A stretch of DNA of 32,877 nucleotides from JAZSMS01 sp045536015 (GTDB lineage: Bacteria; Bacillota; Clostridia; Christensenellales; QALW01), in the NCBI GenBank assembly GCA_045536015.1, contig JAZSMS010000063.1:1-32877 (forward strand). The letters run 5' to 3'. A program made the translations under genes and the position numbers. Within the stretch, counting starts at the first letter, position 1. Every line of letters starts with the position of its first letter. This document shows positions 5,542 through 14,332 of this stretch, piece by piece. A model generated the notes under the pieces. It saw only the letters and a program-made list of their open reading frames with translations. It was not told the origin of the DNA and did no database searches.

Positions 5542-6456
5542 ATGCATTTTAACGACAGAGAAAAGGTTATTGCACTTACTCCGCTTTGGAAGGGCGAGCG
5601 TTTGCCCGACGGCAGACCCAAGGTTGCTGATAAGCACCTTGACGCACTTAAAACAATGACGCTTGAAGAGGTTTGGAAGCCTATTTTTGTGCTTGGCTAC
5701 GAGCATCAGTTTGTTGGCGGCGGTCTTGCACCGCTTACTGCATTGCACGATGACGGCAGAAAGCTTATAGGCCGAGCCGTTACCTGCACTTATTGCCCTA
5801 CGCGCCCCGATTTGCACGAGCTTCAGTTTGCGCGCGGCGCCGAGGATGGCTTATCGGGCAACTATAATCAATGGGTTGTTGATAATCTGTATGAGCGCGA
5901 CGTTGTTGTTTGCGATATGTACGATAAAATTTATAAAGGCACTTTTTTGGGCGGAAACTTAACTACCGCTATCCGCAACAAAACTAAAACGGGCGGCGCA
6001 GTAGTTTGGGGCGGCGTACGCGACGTAGAGCAGATGAAGCAGGTTCCCGACGTTCAGGTTTACTATCGCGGAATTGACCCAACACCCATCCGCGAGTTTG
6101 TTATGAAGGATTGGAACGATATTACTTCCTTTGGCGGTGCAGTTTGCCTGCCCGGCGACGTTGTATTTGGTGCAGGCGGCGGCGTTTTGTTTATACCCAG
6201 CCACCTTGTTGCCGAAGTTGTTGAGGGTGCTGCTAAAACACACGTTAAAGACGATTTTGGCTTTGAAATGATAAGCCAGAACAAGTTTACCACCGCACAG
6301 ATTGACCGTAACACCTGGAGCAAAGAGATGCTTGATATGTTGCTTGAGTGGATAAACACCGACCCGCGAGGAGAAAAGTACCGCGGCCTTGACTGGTCAA
6401 AGGAATACGACCTTGCGCTTAACGGCGACCCCGACGATACGCAAACTGCTTTATAA
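5542..6456 (+). CDS. RraA-family protein (aldolase/dehydratase-like) of the uronate operon
   Basis: A 304-residue protein with an RraA-type domain in its second half: GGAVVWGGVRDVEQ (Arg160-Asp161, the substrate/metal pair of the 4-hydroxy-4-methyl-2-oxoglutarate aldolase group) and CLPGDVVFGAGGGVLFIP (203-219). RraA proteins are either RNase E inhibitors or small-acid aldolases/decarboxylases; an RNase inhibitor role is unlikely in this setting. It is about 80-100 residues longer than typical RraA, with extra N- and C-terminal parts. The usual Asp in GDxVVxDxxGV is Gly here, so catalysis may differ. AAGGAG precedes ATG 5542. A sugar-acid enzyme is the best guess; the reaction is unknown. Confidence 0.75.
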   Translation: MHFNDREKVIALTPLWKGERLPDGRPKVADKHLDALKTMTLEEVWKPIFVLGYEHQFVGGGLAPLTALHDDGRKLIGRAVTCTYCPTRPDLHELQFARGAEDGLSGNYNQWVVDNLYERDVVVCDMYDKIYKGTFLGGNLTTAIRNKTKTGGAVVWGGVRDVEQMKQVPDVQVYYRGIDPTPIREFVMKDWNDITSFGGAVCLPGDVVFGAGGGVLFIPSHLVAEVVEGAAKTHVKDDFGFEMISQNKFTTAQIDRNTWSKEMLDMLLEWINTDPRGEKYRGLDWSKEYDLALNGDPDDTQTAL

Positions 6457-6476
6457 TTGTAAAACGAGGGTTTTTT

Positions 6477-7958
6477 ATGATAAAAATTGCTTGCAATAGC
6501 AAAAAAATACAAAAAAACTTTTGGAATAACTGCGTTTTTCACCCCACCGATGCCATTGAGGATCCGTGGGGTAGACGCATTTTAGACCAGATTTCTGCTG
6601 ATAAGGCAATTAAAACCATTCGCATTTACACTATGTTTGAAGATATAGTGTATCTTGACGAAAACGGAAAGCTTTGCTTTGATTTTAGGTTAAGTGACTT
6701 AAGACTTGACTACTTAACGCAAAAGGGCTACGACGTTTTGCTTTCGTATGCGGGAATTCCCGACTGTATTGCTTCGGGAAAGGAGCAAACCTCGGTTTCT
6801 AAAAACAAAACGCGCTACAAGGGCAAAATGTGGAACGCTTCGCCACCTAGTGACTATGCGCTTTGGGAAGAAATTTGCTATCAGTATACCCTGCACAACG
6901 TTAATCGCTACGGAATTAAAACCGTTTCGCGCTGGAGGTGCCAATGCTTTAACGAGCCTGATATTCCCTGGTTCTTTTTTGCATCGCTTTCGGAAGAAGA
7001 GGGCGTTTTAGAGCGCGTAGAGGCTTATACAAAAATGTATGAGGGCTTTGCGCGTGCGATTAAGCGCGTAAGCGAAAAAATAAGCGTCGGCGGACCTGCG
7101 CTTGCATTTGTTGACGACTTTTTAAAGCTATTTTTACAAAATGTAAAAGATAAATCGCTTCCGCTTGATTTTATATCGCTTCACGATTACGGAACAAAGC
7201 CCGAATGGCTTAACGATGGCTCACGCCCGTTTTGCGCAACCGACATTGTAGAAAATATCAGTGCACATTTTGACGTTATCCGCGCTTGCGGATTTGGCCA
7301 TTTGCCCGTTCTTATCGACGAATGGGGTATGTCTAACGCAGGCTTTTACAATAAGGAGGAATGCCCAAGCCTTCTTGCCCGCGAAAATGAAATTTTTTCG
7401 GCTTATTTTGTAAAGCTTATCCGTGAATTTTTAAATTCGGGCATTAAAGTTGAAATGCTTGCCGTTTGTCTTTCGGGTCAGCACGAAATGACCGAAGATT
7501 TTTCGGGCTTCCGTAATTTCTTTACGCTTAACTTTATTAAAAAGCCAATTTATAACGCATTTATTCTTGCTTCTTGCCTTGGCGAAACCCTTCTTAAGCA
7601 CGAGCAAACCGATAAAAACGTTGCTATTATTCCTACAAAAACAGAAAATGGCGGCTATGCGGTTATGCTTTCTTATTCAGAAAAGAATTTTGACGAAGAT
7701 TTAACCGGCACAACCGAAACTCTTGTCTTTGACGATGAAATTATAGGCAAAACGGCAACCGTTTGGTGTATTGACAAGCAAAATAATAACCCGTACAGGC
7801 TTTATTTAAGCAAAAATATTAAAGAACCCACTAAAGAAGATCTTGAACTTTTGCGCGCTGAGGGTAACTTAAAGCCGCTTGAAAGCTTTACCTGCACGCA
7901 AAACTCGATTGACCTTAATTTAACTGCAAACTGTACGTATTTTATAGAGATAAAATGA
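6477..7958 (+). CDS. GH39-like glycosidase (beta-xylosidase / alpha-L-iduronidase type)
   Basis: A 493-residue protein with a (beta/alpha)8 clan A layout: the acid/base candidate Glu160 in FNEPD and the nucleophile candidate Glu282 in LIDEWG, with SLHDYGT between, as in GH39. The C-terminal part (from about 385) looks like a beta-sandwich. GH39 contains beta-xylosidases and alpha-L-iduronidases. As the last gene of a uronate operon it may release uronic acid, or an aldobiuronic unit, from an imported oligosaccharide. No signal peptide is seen, so it acts in the cytoplasm. The ATG at 6477 has GAGGG upstream. The exact substrate is open. Confidence 0.75.
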   Translation: MIKIACNSKKIQKNFWNNCVFHPTDAIEDPWGRRILDQISADKAIKTIRIYTMFEDIVYLDENGKLCFDFRLSDLRLDYLTQKGYDVLLSYAGIPDCIASGKEQTSVSKNKTRYKGKMWNASPPSDYALWEEICYQYTLHNVNRYGIKTVSRWRCQCFNEPDIPWFFFASLSEEEGVLERVEAYTKMYEGFARAIKRVSEKISVGGPALAFVDDFLKLFLQNVKDKSLPLDFISLHDYGTKPEWLNDGSRPFCATDIVENISAHFDVIRACGFGHLPVLIDEWGMSNAGFYNKEECPSLLARENEIFSAYFVKLIREFLNSGIKVEMLAVCLSGQHEMTEDFSGFRNFFTLNFIKKPIYNAFILASCLGETLLKHEQTDKNVAIIPTKTENGGYAVMLSYSEKNFDEDLTGTTETLVFDDEIIGKTATVWCIDKQNNNPYRLYLSKNIKEPTKEDLELLRAEGNLKPLESFTCTQNSIDLNLTANCTYFIEIK

Positions 7959-7960
7959 TA

Positions 7961-7985
7961 AAAGCACGCTTTATGCGTGCTTTTT
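7961..7985 (+). terminator. Terminator of the uronate operon
   Basis: AAAGCACGC / GCGTGCTTT with a TTTAT loop and a T-run, starting 2 bases after the stop of the GH39-like gene. Confidence 0.9.
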
Positions 7986-8021
7986 AGTTATATTGCTTGC
8001 GCAACCAACAAAAAACAAAAA

Positions 8022-8130
8022 GTGTGTGCATCTTAAGGAGGCACACACCGAAAAATGCCAACACTCATTTTGCTACCACACAAAACTTTACACTCAACAC
8101 AGAAGTGCTAATTAAGAAGTCGGCACTTTT
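8022..8130 (+). other. Intergenic hairpins of unknown role
   Basis: Between the operon terminator and the gltX terminator lie two inverted repeats. GTGTGTGC (8022-8029) pairs with GCACACAC (8041-8048), with AAGGAG in the loop; AAGTGC (8103-8108) pairs with GCACTT (8123-8128), followed by Ts. An 18-codon frame (ATG 8055) lies between, 13 bases from the AAGGAGG. No promoter is convincing. It may be a small transcript or a decayed gene remnant. Confidence 0.3.
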
Positions 8131-8157
8131 ACCAAAATGTTTTTGCCGTATTTTTTT

Positions 8158-8184
8158 AAAAACCGACCAAAATGGTCGGTTTTT
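8158..8184. terminator. Terminator of gltX (and dnaN operon), possibly bidirectional
   Basis: AAAAACCGACC / GGTCGGTTTTT with an AAAAT loop. It lies 4 bases after the gltX stop on the minus strand, with A- and T-runs on both sides. Confidence 0.85.
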
Positions 8185-8188
8185 ATCA

Positions 8189-9634
8189 TTATTCAAACAT
8201 TTTAATTGCTTTATCAAGTCGTGCCAAGGTTTCTTGTTTGCCTAAAATGTCGGCAAGCTCAACTGCGCCGCCGGGGGTTGATTCAAGTCCGCAAAGGGCA
8301 ACGCGGGCAGGCCACATAATTACGCCGTTTTTCTTTTCTTTTTCCTGCGCCAATTCAATTAAAGCATCGTGAATTGTTTCTTCGCACCAAGAATCAATTT
8401 TCTCGTACTTCTCGCGCACCCAAATTAAGCTTTGCTTTGCGCCGTCAAAATCAAGCTTAAACTTTTTGTGGCAGTACATTTGAGTCGTATGCTCGGCAAC
8501 GTCGGGCAAAAATTCAAGCTTTTGGGGGATATCCGATAAAATTTCTATTCTTGACTGAATTAATTTTGCAAGCTTTTTAGCATCATAAATTGCAAGACGC
8601 GGATTTTCTTCTATCCAAGGCTTTGCAAGTGCAAAGAATTCATCCTCGGAAAGAGCCTTGATATATTCACTGTTCATCCACTTTACCTTTGGAACGTCAA
8701 AGATAGAGGGCGATTTTGAAATGCCCGACAAATCAAAAGCTTCAATAAGCTCCTCGCGGGTATAAATTTCTTTATTTGTGCCGTCGTTCCAGCCCAAAAG
8801 CGCAATATAGTTGATAATTGCGTCGGTCAGATATCCTGCTTCAAGCATATCCTCAAACGACATATCGCCGTTGCGCTTTGACAATTTGTGCGTAGCGTCC
8901 TTCATAATAAGCGGAAGGTGAACGTAAACGGGCGGTTCCCAGCCAAAAGCGGCGTATAAGAGGTTATACTTGGGCGTGCTTGATAAATATTCGCTGCCGC
9001 GCATAACGTGGGTAATGCCCATTAAATGATCGTCAACAACGTTTGCAAAGTTATACGTCGGAAGTCCGTCGCTCTTAAGCAAAACCATATCGTCTAAATC
9101 AGAGCAGGGTGCGGTAACGGTGCCAAAAATTACGTCGTCAAACGAAACCGTACCCTCGGTGGGCATATTCTGGCGGATAACGTACTTTTCACCCGCAGCA
9201 ATTCTTGCTTCGATTTCTTCTTTAGAAAGCGATAAGCAGGTTTTGGGATATTTATAAACCTCGCCCTTTTCCTCGGCGGCCTTGCGGTTTTCTTCTAACT
9301 GCTCGTCAGTACAGAAGCAGTAGTATGCCGCGCCCTTTTCTACAAGCTCAAGCGCGTACTTTTTATAAATTTCGCGTCTTTGCGACTGAAAATACGGGCC
9401 GTTTCCCTTCTCCTTGTCGGGTCCTTCGTCATAATCAAGACCGGTTTGTTCAAGTGTGCGGAAAATAATCTCCGTTGCGTGTTCCTTTAAGCGCTCCTGG
9501 TCGGTATCTTCTATTCTTACAATAAATTCGCCGCCGTTTTTACGCGCAAAAAGGTAACCGTAAAGCGCGGTGCGAAGATTTCCTATATGCATATTTCCCG
9601 TTGGTGAGGGTGCGTAGCGTGTTCTTACTTTCAT
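8189..9634 (-). CDS. gltX: Glutamyl-tRNA synthetase
   Basis: Charges tRNA-Glu (and in many Bacillota tRNA-Gln, for later amidation). The 481-residue protein is the normal length. It begins MKVRTRYAPSPTGNMHIGN with the HIGH-type motif (residues 16-19), and has the KMSKS-type motif as KLSKR around residue 250 and the class I tRNA-binding C-terminal half. The frame is open to 9682, but ATG 9634 is preceded by AAGGAG and starts the conserved sequence. It is last in the dnaN-recF-radC-gltX run, 20 bases after radC. Confidence 0.97.
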   Translation of the reverse strand: MKVRTRYAPSPTGNMHIGNLRTALYGYLFARKNGGEFIVRIEDTDQERLKEHATEIIFRTLEQTGLDYDEGPDKEKGNGPYFQSQRREIYKKYALELVEKGAAYYCFCTDEQLEENRKAAEEKGEVYKYPKTCLSLSKEEIEARIAAGEKYVIRQNMPTEGTVSFDDVIFGTVTAPCSDLDDMVLLKSDGLPTYNFANVVDDHLMGITHVMRGSEYLSSTPKYNLLYAAFGWEPPVYVHLPLIMKDATHKLSKRNGDMSFEDMLEAGYLTDAIINYIALLGWNDGTNKEIYTREELIEAFDLSGISKSPSIFDVPKVKWMNSEYIKALSEDEFFALAKPWIEENPRLAIYDAKKLAKLIQSRIEILSDIPQKLEFLPDVAEHTTQMYCHKKFKLDFDGAKQSLIWVREKYEKIDSWCEETIHDALIELAQEKEKKNGVIMWPARVALCGLESTPGGAVELADILGKQETLARLDKAIKMFE

Positions 9635-9654
9635 TTTTTTCTCCTTGCTGTTGA

Positions 9655-10335
9655 TTATATAAGTCCGTTTTGCGAAAAGCAAAAGGTGTTTTCGCCCGAA
9701 ATAATTACGTGCTCGATAAGCGTTACTTCGATGGGCTTAAGCACGTTTTTGATTTTTTGTGTTACGGTAATATCATCTGCTGAGGGCTCGGTTACTCCGC
9801 TTGGGTGGTTGTGCACGAGTGCAACGAATTTTGCGCCCGTTTTTAATACTATTGAGGCAACCTCTTTAAGCGAAACCTGAGCATAATCGTCTGCTGCACT
9901 TGTTACCGAATTTGTTGCAATAAGCTTACATTTTGTATCAAGCGATAAAATATACAAAACCTCGTTTTTTTGACCGATAAACTTGCTTTTTACATACTGC
10001 ACAAGCTTTTCCTGCGTGCGTAATTCGGGCTTTTCGCCCCATTTACTGTCATTATAGGCAAGCGCAAGCTCGGGAATAAGCTTAATTAACACTGCAACGT
10101 TTTCGCTTATAAATTCTATTTTTGTAAGCTCCTCTATTGGCGCGTCGATTACTGCCGCAAGCGAGCCAAACGCATCAATTAATTTATGAGCAATAGGATT
10201 TACGTCGCGGCGCGGAATGGCAAAGGTTAATAAAAGCTCTAATTTTTGATGGTCTGCTTTACCCTCCAAGCCGTTTACTAAAAAATCTTTTCTTAAATTT
10301 TTTCTGTGGCCGGCGTGAATATTATTATCCTTCAA
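9655..10335 (-). CDS. radC: RadC/UPF0758-family JAMM-domain protein
   Basis: A 226-residue protein with the RadC layout: an N-terminal helix-hairpin-helix part (about 1-100) and a JAB/MPN domain with the metal motif HNHPSG (His175, His177) followed by Asp187/Asp188. RadC was once linked to repair, but that role is doubtful; its biochemical function is unknown. The start is a TTG at 10335 that overlaps the recF stop by 11 bases, with AAGGG upstream, so it is translated with recF. Its place between recF and gltX is unusual; RadC in Bacillota is more often near mreB or maf. Confidence 0.88.
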   Translation of the reverse strand: MKDNNIHAGHRKNLRKDFLVNGLEGKADHQKLELLLTFAIPRRDVNPIAHKLIDAFGSLAAVIDAPIEELTKIEFISENVAVLIKLIPELALAYNDSKWGEKPELRTQEKLVQYVKSKFIGQKNEVLYILSLDTKCKLIATNSVTSAADDYAQVSLKEVASIVLKTGAKFVALVHNHPSGVTEPSADDITVTQKIKNVLKPIEVTLIEHVIISGENTFCFSQNGLI

Positions 10336-11398
10336 TTTTTCCCTTTGTTACGCGCAGCGTTTTTGCCTGCATATTTTTAAAGTAATCAACGGGCTGCGCC
10401 GCGGTTATTATAGTTTGTATATTTTTTATTTTATCAAGCAACGTTTTTTGTCGTTTTTCATCGAGCTCGCTTAAAACGTCATCAAGCAATAGAATAGGGT
10501 ATTCACCCAAATCGTCGCACATCATTTCAAGCTCGCTTAATTTAAGTGCAAGCGTTGCGGTGCGCTGCTGCCCCTGCGAGCCGAAATATCTTAGATCAAT
10601 ATCACCAAGGCGGATAACTATATCGTCTTTATGCGGGCCGTAGGCTGTAAAGCCACGGCGCATATCCATTTCGTGCGAATTTTCTAATAATTCCATCATC
10701 TGACCAAAAATATCGTCAGAATCTATATTGCTTTTATATCTGCACGAAAGCTTTTCTTTTTCGCCCGATAAATAAAAATGATTTTTTTCGGCAATAGGCT
10801 CTAGTTTTTGACAAAACTCGCGCCTTGCCTTTACTACGGGTACTGCTTTTTGCGCCAGAAGAGTATCCCATACAGCAAGCGACTCTTCGCCGCCACCAAG
10901 TGCCAAAAGCTTATTTCTTTGCTCTAAAACTTTGTTATATTCAGCTAATGCGTAAAAATATGCTCGACTTACCTGCGAAAGCTCTATATTCATAAAACGA
11001 CGTCGCTCTGAAGGACCTTCCTTAACTAAATTAAGGTCTTCGGGCGAAAAAATAACGCCACTAACGTGGCCAAGCATTTCGCTTATTTTAGAAATTGCAA
11101 GGCCGTTAACTAAAATTCGCTTTTTTTGCCCCTTGGCAATAACCATATCAACGGTGTGCCTGCCATCGCGCTTAATATTTTCGCCGCGCACGCGCGTCCA
11201 CGAAGTATCAATTTTAATTAAATCGCTTTCTCTGTTATCACGGTGGCTTCTGCCGGTGCATAAGAGGTAAATAGCTTCAACGACGTTGGTTTTTCCAACG
11301 CCGTTTTCGCCAAGTAATATAGTTGTTCCGTTTTCTAAATTAAGATCAAGAGTTTCGTACGACCTGAAATTCCATAGTCTTAAATTTTTTAAGTACAT
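10325..11398 (-). CDS. recF: DNA replication and repair protein RecF
   Basis: A 357-residue SMC-like ATPase that helps load RecA at gaps and restart forks. Visible are Walker A GENGVGKTN (residues 30-38), a signature region FGSQGQQRT, and Walker B PILLLDDVLSELDE, all typical of RecF, at the usual length. ATG 11398 follows the dnaN stop by 1 base. The small S4-domain gene (yaaA) often found between dnaN and recF in Bacillota is absent, and gyrB does not follow. Confidence 0.96.
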   Translation of the reverse strand: MYLKNLRLWNFRSYETLDLNLENGTTILLGENGVGKTNVVEAIYLLCTGRSHRDNRESDLIKIDTSWTRVRGENIKRDGRHTVDMVIAKGQKKRILVNGLAISKISEMLGHVSGVIFSPEDLNLVKEGPSERRRFMNIELSQVSRAYFYALAEYNKVLEQRNKLLALGGGEESLAVWDTLLAQKAVPVVKARREFCQKLEPIAEKNHFYLSGEKEKLSCRYKSNIDSDDIFGQMMELLENSHEMDMRRGFTAYGPHKDDIVIRLGDIDLRYFGSQGQQRTATLALKLSELEMMCDDLGEYPILLLDDVLSELDEKRQKTLLDKIKNIQTIITAAQPVDYFKNMQAKTLRVTKGKIEG

Positions 11399-11399
11399 A

Positions 11400-12500
11400 T
11401 TATAATTTTACCGGAAGAATTAAATAAACAAATTTTTCTCCGTCAATAGGCTTAATAACGGTGGGGCTTAATACTGTTGAAAATGAGAAAGTAATAAATT
11501 CGTCACTGATATTTTTTAAGCACTCTACAAAGAAGCGCGGATTAAATGCCATTTCTATCTGGTCGGCAGTGCCCGAAAAGCTTACTTCTTCGTATGCGTT
11601 ACTTGTTTCCGAGCGCGAGGTTATAACTATTTTATCATTTTTAAACGCTAAAATAATAAACTTTTGATGCTCGTTTTCTCTTACAACAAGCCACGCTCTG
11701 TCGATAGCCTCAAGTAAATCAAGGCGCGAAAGCGTAATATTGCTTGTAAAGGTTTTAGGAATAATAGGCTCGTAATTAATAAACTTGCCTTCTATTAAGC
11801 GAGTAATAATTTTTGTTTCTTCAAGCTCTATAACGCAATACGTTTTTTGAAGATAAATTCTTACCAAAGCCTCTGTATCCGAAACTATTTTTGTAATTTC
11901 AGAAAGTGCGCTTGCAGGAATAATTGCCGAAATTTTTTCGTCAACAGGCTCGATAAAAGAATCTCTTAAAGCCAAGCGATAACCGTCGATAGCAACAACA
12001 CGCAATCTTTCGCCCTCAAGCTCAAACAAACAACCGGTTAAAATAGGTCTTGATTCGTCTGCGGCGGTTGCAAACATAGTTTGGTTAATAACTTCTCTAA
12101 GCTGATTTTGAGGTATTGTAAAAAATTCTTCTCTATTAATTGCAGGAAGGTTAGGATACTCGTTTGCGTCCATTGCGGCAATGCTCATTTTTGCAAAATT
12201 AGAAGAAATAGAAACTCCGCTTGCCAAATTTCCGTTTACCTGAACAACGCCCTCAGGCATTTTTCTGATAATTTCGCCAAAGAATTTACCTGCTAAAACA
12301 ATTTCGCCCTCTTCAAAAACTTCAGCAGCAATGCTTGTTATAATAGTTAAAGAAGAATCTGTTGCAGTAAAGGTAACTTTACCCTCGGTAGCGGTTAATA
12401 AAATACCTTCTGTAATAGGATTTACCGCACGGGCGGGAAGAGCTTTAGAAACAGTTGCAATAGCATTTAACAACGTGCTTTTTTCGCAAGAAAAGTTCAT
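11400..12500 (-). CDS. dnaN: DNA polymerase III sliding clamp (beta subunit)
   Basis: A 366-residue beta clamp, the ring that holds the replicative polymerase on DNA. Length and sequence match the family: N-terminal MNFSCEKSTLLNAIATVSKALPAR, AGKFFGEIIRKMP in the first domain, the middle domain with ANEYPNLP and ATAADESRPILTG, and the C-terminal PTVIKPIDGEKFVYLILPV. ATG 12500 has AGAGG 7 bases upstream. It is the first gene of the dnaN-recF-radC-gltX run and lies directly beside the DnaA-box array. Confidence 0.97.
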   Translation of the reverse strand: MNFSCEKSTLLNAIATVSKALPARAVNPITEGILLTATEGKVTFTATDSSLTIITSIAAEVFEEGEIVLAGKFFGEIIRKMPEGVVQVNGNLASGVSISSNFAKMSIAAMDANEYPNLPAINREEFFTIPQNQLREVINQTMFATAADESRPILTGCLFELEGERLRVVAIDGYRLALRDSFIEPVDEKISAIIPASALSEITKIVSDTEALVRIYLQKTYCVIELEETKIITRLIEGKFINYEPIIPKTFTSNITLSRLDLLEAIDRAWLVVRENEHQKFIILAFKNDKIVITSRSETSNAYEEVSFSGTADQIEMAFNPRFFVECLKNISDEFITFSFSTVLSPTVIKPIDGEKFVYLILPVKL

Positions 12501-12504
12501 TTTT

Positions 12505-12718
12505 TACCTCTTATAATTTTATTTTAATATAATTTATAATAATATTATTATTGCGGTGGATACTGTGGATAACTATAAAAAACACAGCAATATTAATACT
12601 TTTAAGGCTTTTATCCTGTGGATAACTATGTGGACAAGCTGTGGATAAACGGTGGATAACTTTATTTATATATATTATATTTATAATATTATACTATTAT
12701 TTAAGTAAAAAAGCAAGG
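12505..12718. other. oriC-like region with six DnaA boxes and AT-rich flanks
   Basis: Boxes all face the same way (TGTGGATAA on the plus strand): perfect at 12564-12572, 12617-12625 and 12640-12648; one mismatch at 12629-12637 (TGTGGACAA) and 12651-12659 (GGTGGATAA); two mismatches at 12555-12563. The last four are phased at 11-12 bp, so they fall on one face of the helix. An almost pure A+T stretch (12660-12712) directly follows the array and another (12510-12552) precedes it; either could be the unwinding element. The position upstream of dnaN is the usual one, but dnaA is not on the other side. Function as the chromosomal origin is likely but not proven. Confidence 0.8.
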
Positions 12719-14332
12719 TTAATTATTAATAATAAACCACTCATTTATATTTTTATAAACGCATTTATCTCTTTTAATTTTATTTGGAAAAACATGGTCG
12801 TAATATATAAATGTTTCCATTTGAAAAAACAGACCTATGAATGGAAGCTCTTGCGAAAACGTCTGTTGAATATCCAAACACGAGGTTTTTAATAAATCAA
12901 GCGAGGATGCTTTTAAGTAGGTGGAAATATTATTTTTCATCTTTTGTGAAGCATAATTTGTTACGTTACCCGAAGAAGTAAATAAAAAGTTAAAGTCAGG
13001 AAAATCGGATAAATGATAGCCGGTTAAAATCATATCAAACGATTTATTTTGTATAACCTTTATAAGCTCGTCCTGTGAAACGGCAAAGACGTCTAAATTA
13101 ATTCCAATTTCTTTTAACTGAGTTTTAATATTATTTGCAGTTTCGCGCCTAACCGGATCGTTAACGTCATTTAAAACGTAGATATTAAACGAAAGCGGTT
13201 TGCCGTTTTTATCTAAAATTCCGTCCTGATTATTATCAATAAAGCCAAGTGAAGCTAAAATTTCCTTTGCCTGCGTTTTGTTTGTATCGTGGCGGGGAAT
13301 ATTTGTGCTTGAGATAGAATAATCGTTAAAAATTGGTTGTTCGGCACCTGATGCTTTAGAGAGATAAATATTATTTATTATTTCGGTTCGGTCAATAGCA
13401 TAGGCTATTGCTTGGCGGAACGTAACGTTATTTAAATTTGATTTTTGATGGTTAAGTCCTAAAAATAAATAGTTATGAGAAAGATATTCTGTTGAAGAAA
13501 CACCGTCTAAAATTTCGTAAATTTCGGTAGTAATTCTTGAAGACGGAAAACAGTCGATTTGTTTATTTAAAAATGCGTTTATAATTTCGTCGGTATTATT
13601 AAACGCTTTTGCGCAGATTTTTTCTATATACGGTAATTTTTTCCACCATTTTTGATTAATTACCATATCCATTTGCTCAAGCGTGTAATTTTCTACTGCG
13701 TAAGAGCCGCTTCCTATAGGTTTATCAAAGGTTACGGCGGGCTTTTGCGCATAATAGGCTTCGGGAACGATTGGTACGGAGCATAATTCATATAAAATTG
13801 CATACGAATTACTTTTTGTATATAATGTCAAAGTGTTTCCGCTGCCTGACGCGCTTATTAAATAAGTAGAAAGTGCCGAATAATAATTACAAGATGCGTC
13901 AGACAAAATTTTATTTATTGTCCACGCGGCATCAGTAGCGTAAATTTCGCCCATTTCCTGATGCCAATGCACGTTTGGACGCATTTCTATCGTTAAAACG
14001 TTTTCGTTTTCGCTAAATTTCCACGACTGTGCAAGCGTTGCGGTGGGCTCAAAGTTTTCGTCAAACGAAAAAAGCGTTTCAAAGATAATAGAAAATATAT
14101 TTAACGTTTGTGCCTCTTTAATATAAAGCGGATGAAGCGTGTATAAATTTTTGTTAATGGGTATGTTTAAGGTTCCGCCTGCAACAGCTTTTACTGTTTC
14201 GCTTGAATTTTGATTTGTTTGATTTTGCGGCGGAATTATATCGGTATCGTTATTTGGCGAACACGCGCAAAAAACGCAAAGTAAGAGCAAAAGCGCTAAA
14301 AATTTAGTTGTATAAGTCTTTATAAATTTCAT
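12719..14332 (-). CDS. Peptide/nickel-type ABC transporter solute-binding lipoprotein (family 5)
   Basis: A 537-residue family 5 extracellular binding protein. It has a signal peptide (KTYTTKFLALLLLLCVFCAC) with lipidation probably at Cys24 or Cys22, then the family pattern: GGTLNIPI, LHPLYI, ETLFSFD, ATLAQSWKFS, FRQAIAYAIDR and the late NNIKTQLKEIGI. Members carry oligopeptides, nickel or other small solutes. No permease or ATPase gene is adjacent, so it is an orphan here. Its start overlaps the slt gene by 29 bases with no clear ribosome binding site, suggesting coupled translation. It ends at the origin-like region without a clear terminator. Confidence 0.85.
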   Translation of the reverse strand: MKFIKTYTTKFLALLLLLCVFCACSPNNDTDIIPPQNQTNQNSSETVKAVAGGTLNIPINKNLYTLHPLYIKEAQTLNIFSIIFETLFSFDENFEPTATLAQSWKFSENENVLTIEMRPNVHWHQEMGEIYATDAAWTINKILSDASCNYYSALSTYLISASGSGNTLTLYTKSNSYAILYELCSVPIVPEAYYAQKPAVTFDKPIGSGSYAVENYTLEQMDMVINQKWWKKLPYIEKICAKAFNNTDEIINAFLNKQIDCFPSSRITTEIYEILDGVSSTEYLSHNYLFLGLNHQKSNLNNVTFRQAIAYAIDRTEIINNIYLSKASGAEQPIFNDYSISSTNIPRHDTNKTQAKEILASLGFIDNNQDGILDKNGKPLSFNIYVLNDVNDPVRRETANNIKTQLKEIGINLDVFAVSQDELIKVIQNKSFDMILTGYHLSDFPDFNFLFTSSGNVTNYASQKMKNNISTYLKASSLDLLKTSCLDIQQTFSQELPFIGLFFQMETFIYYDHVFPNKIKRDKCVYKNINEWFIINN

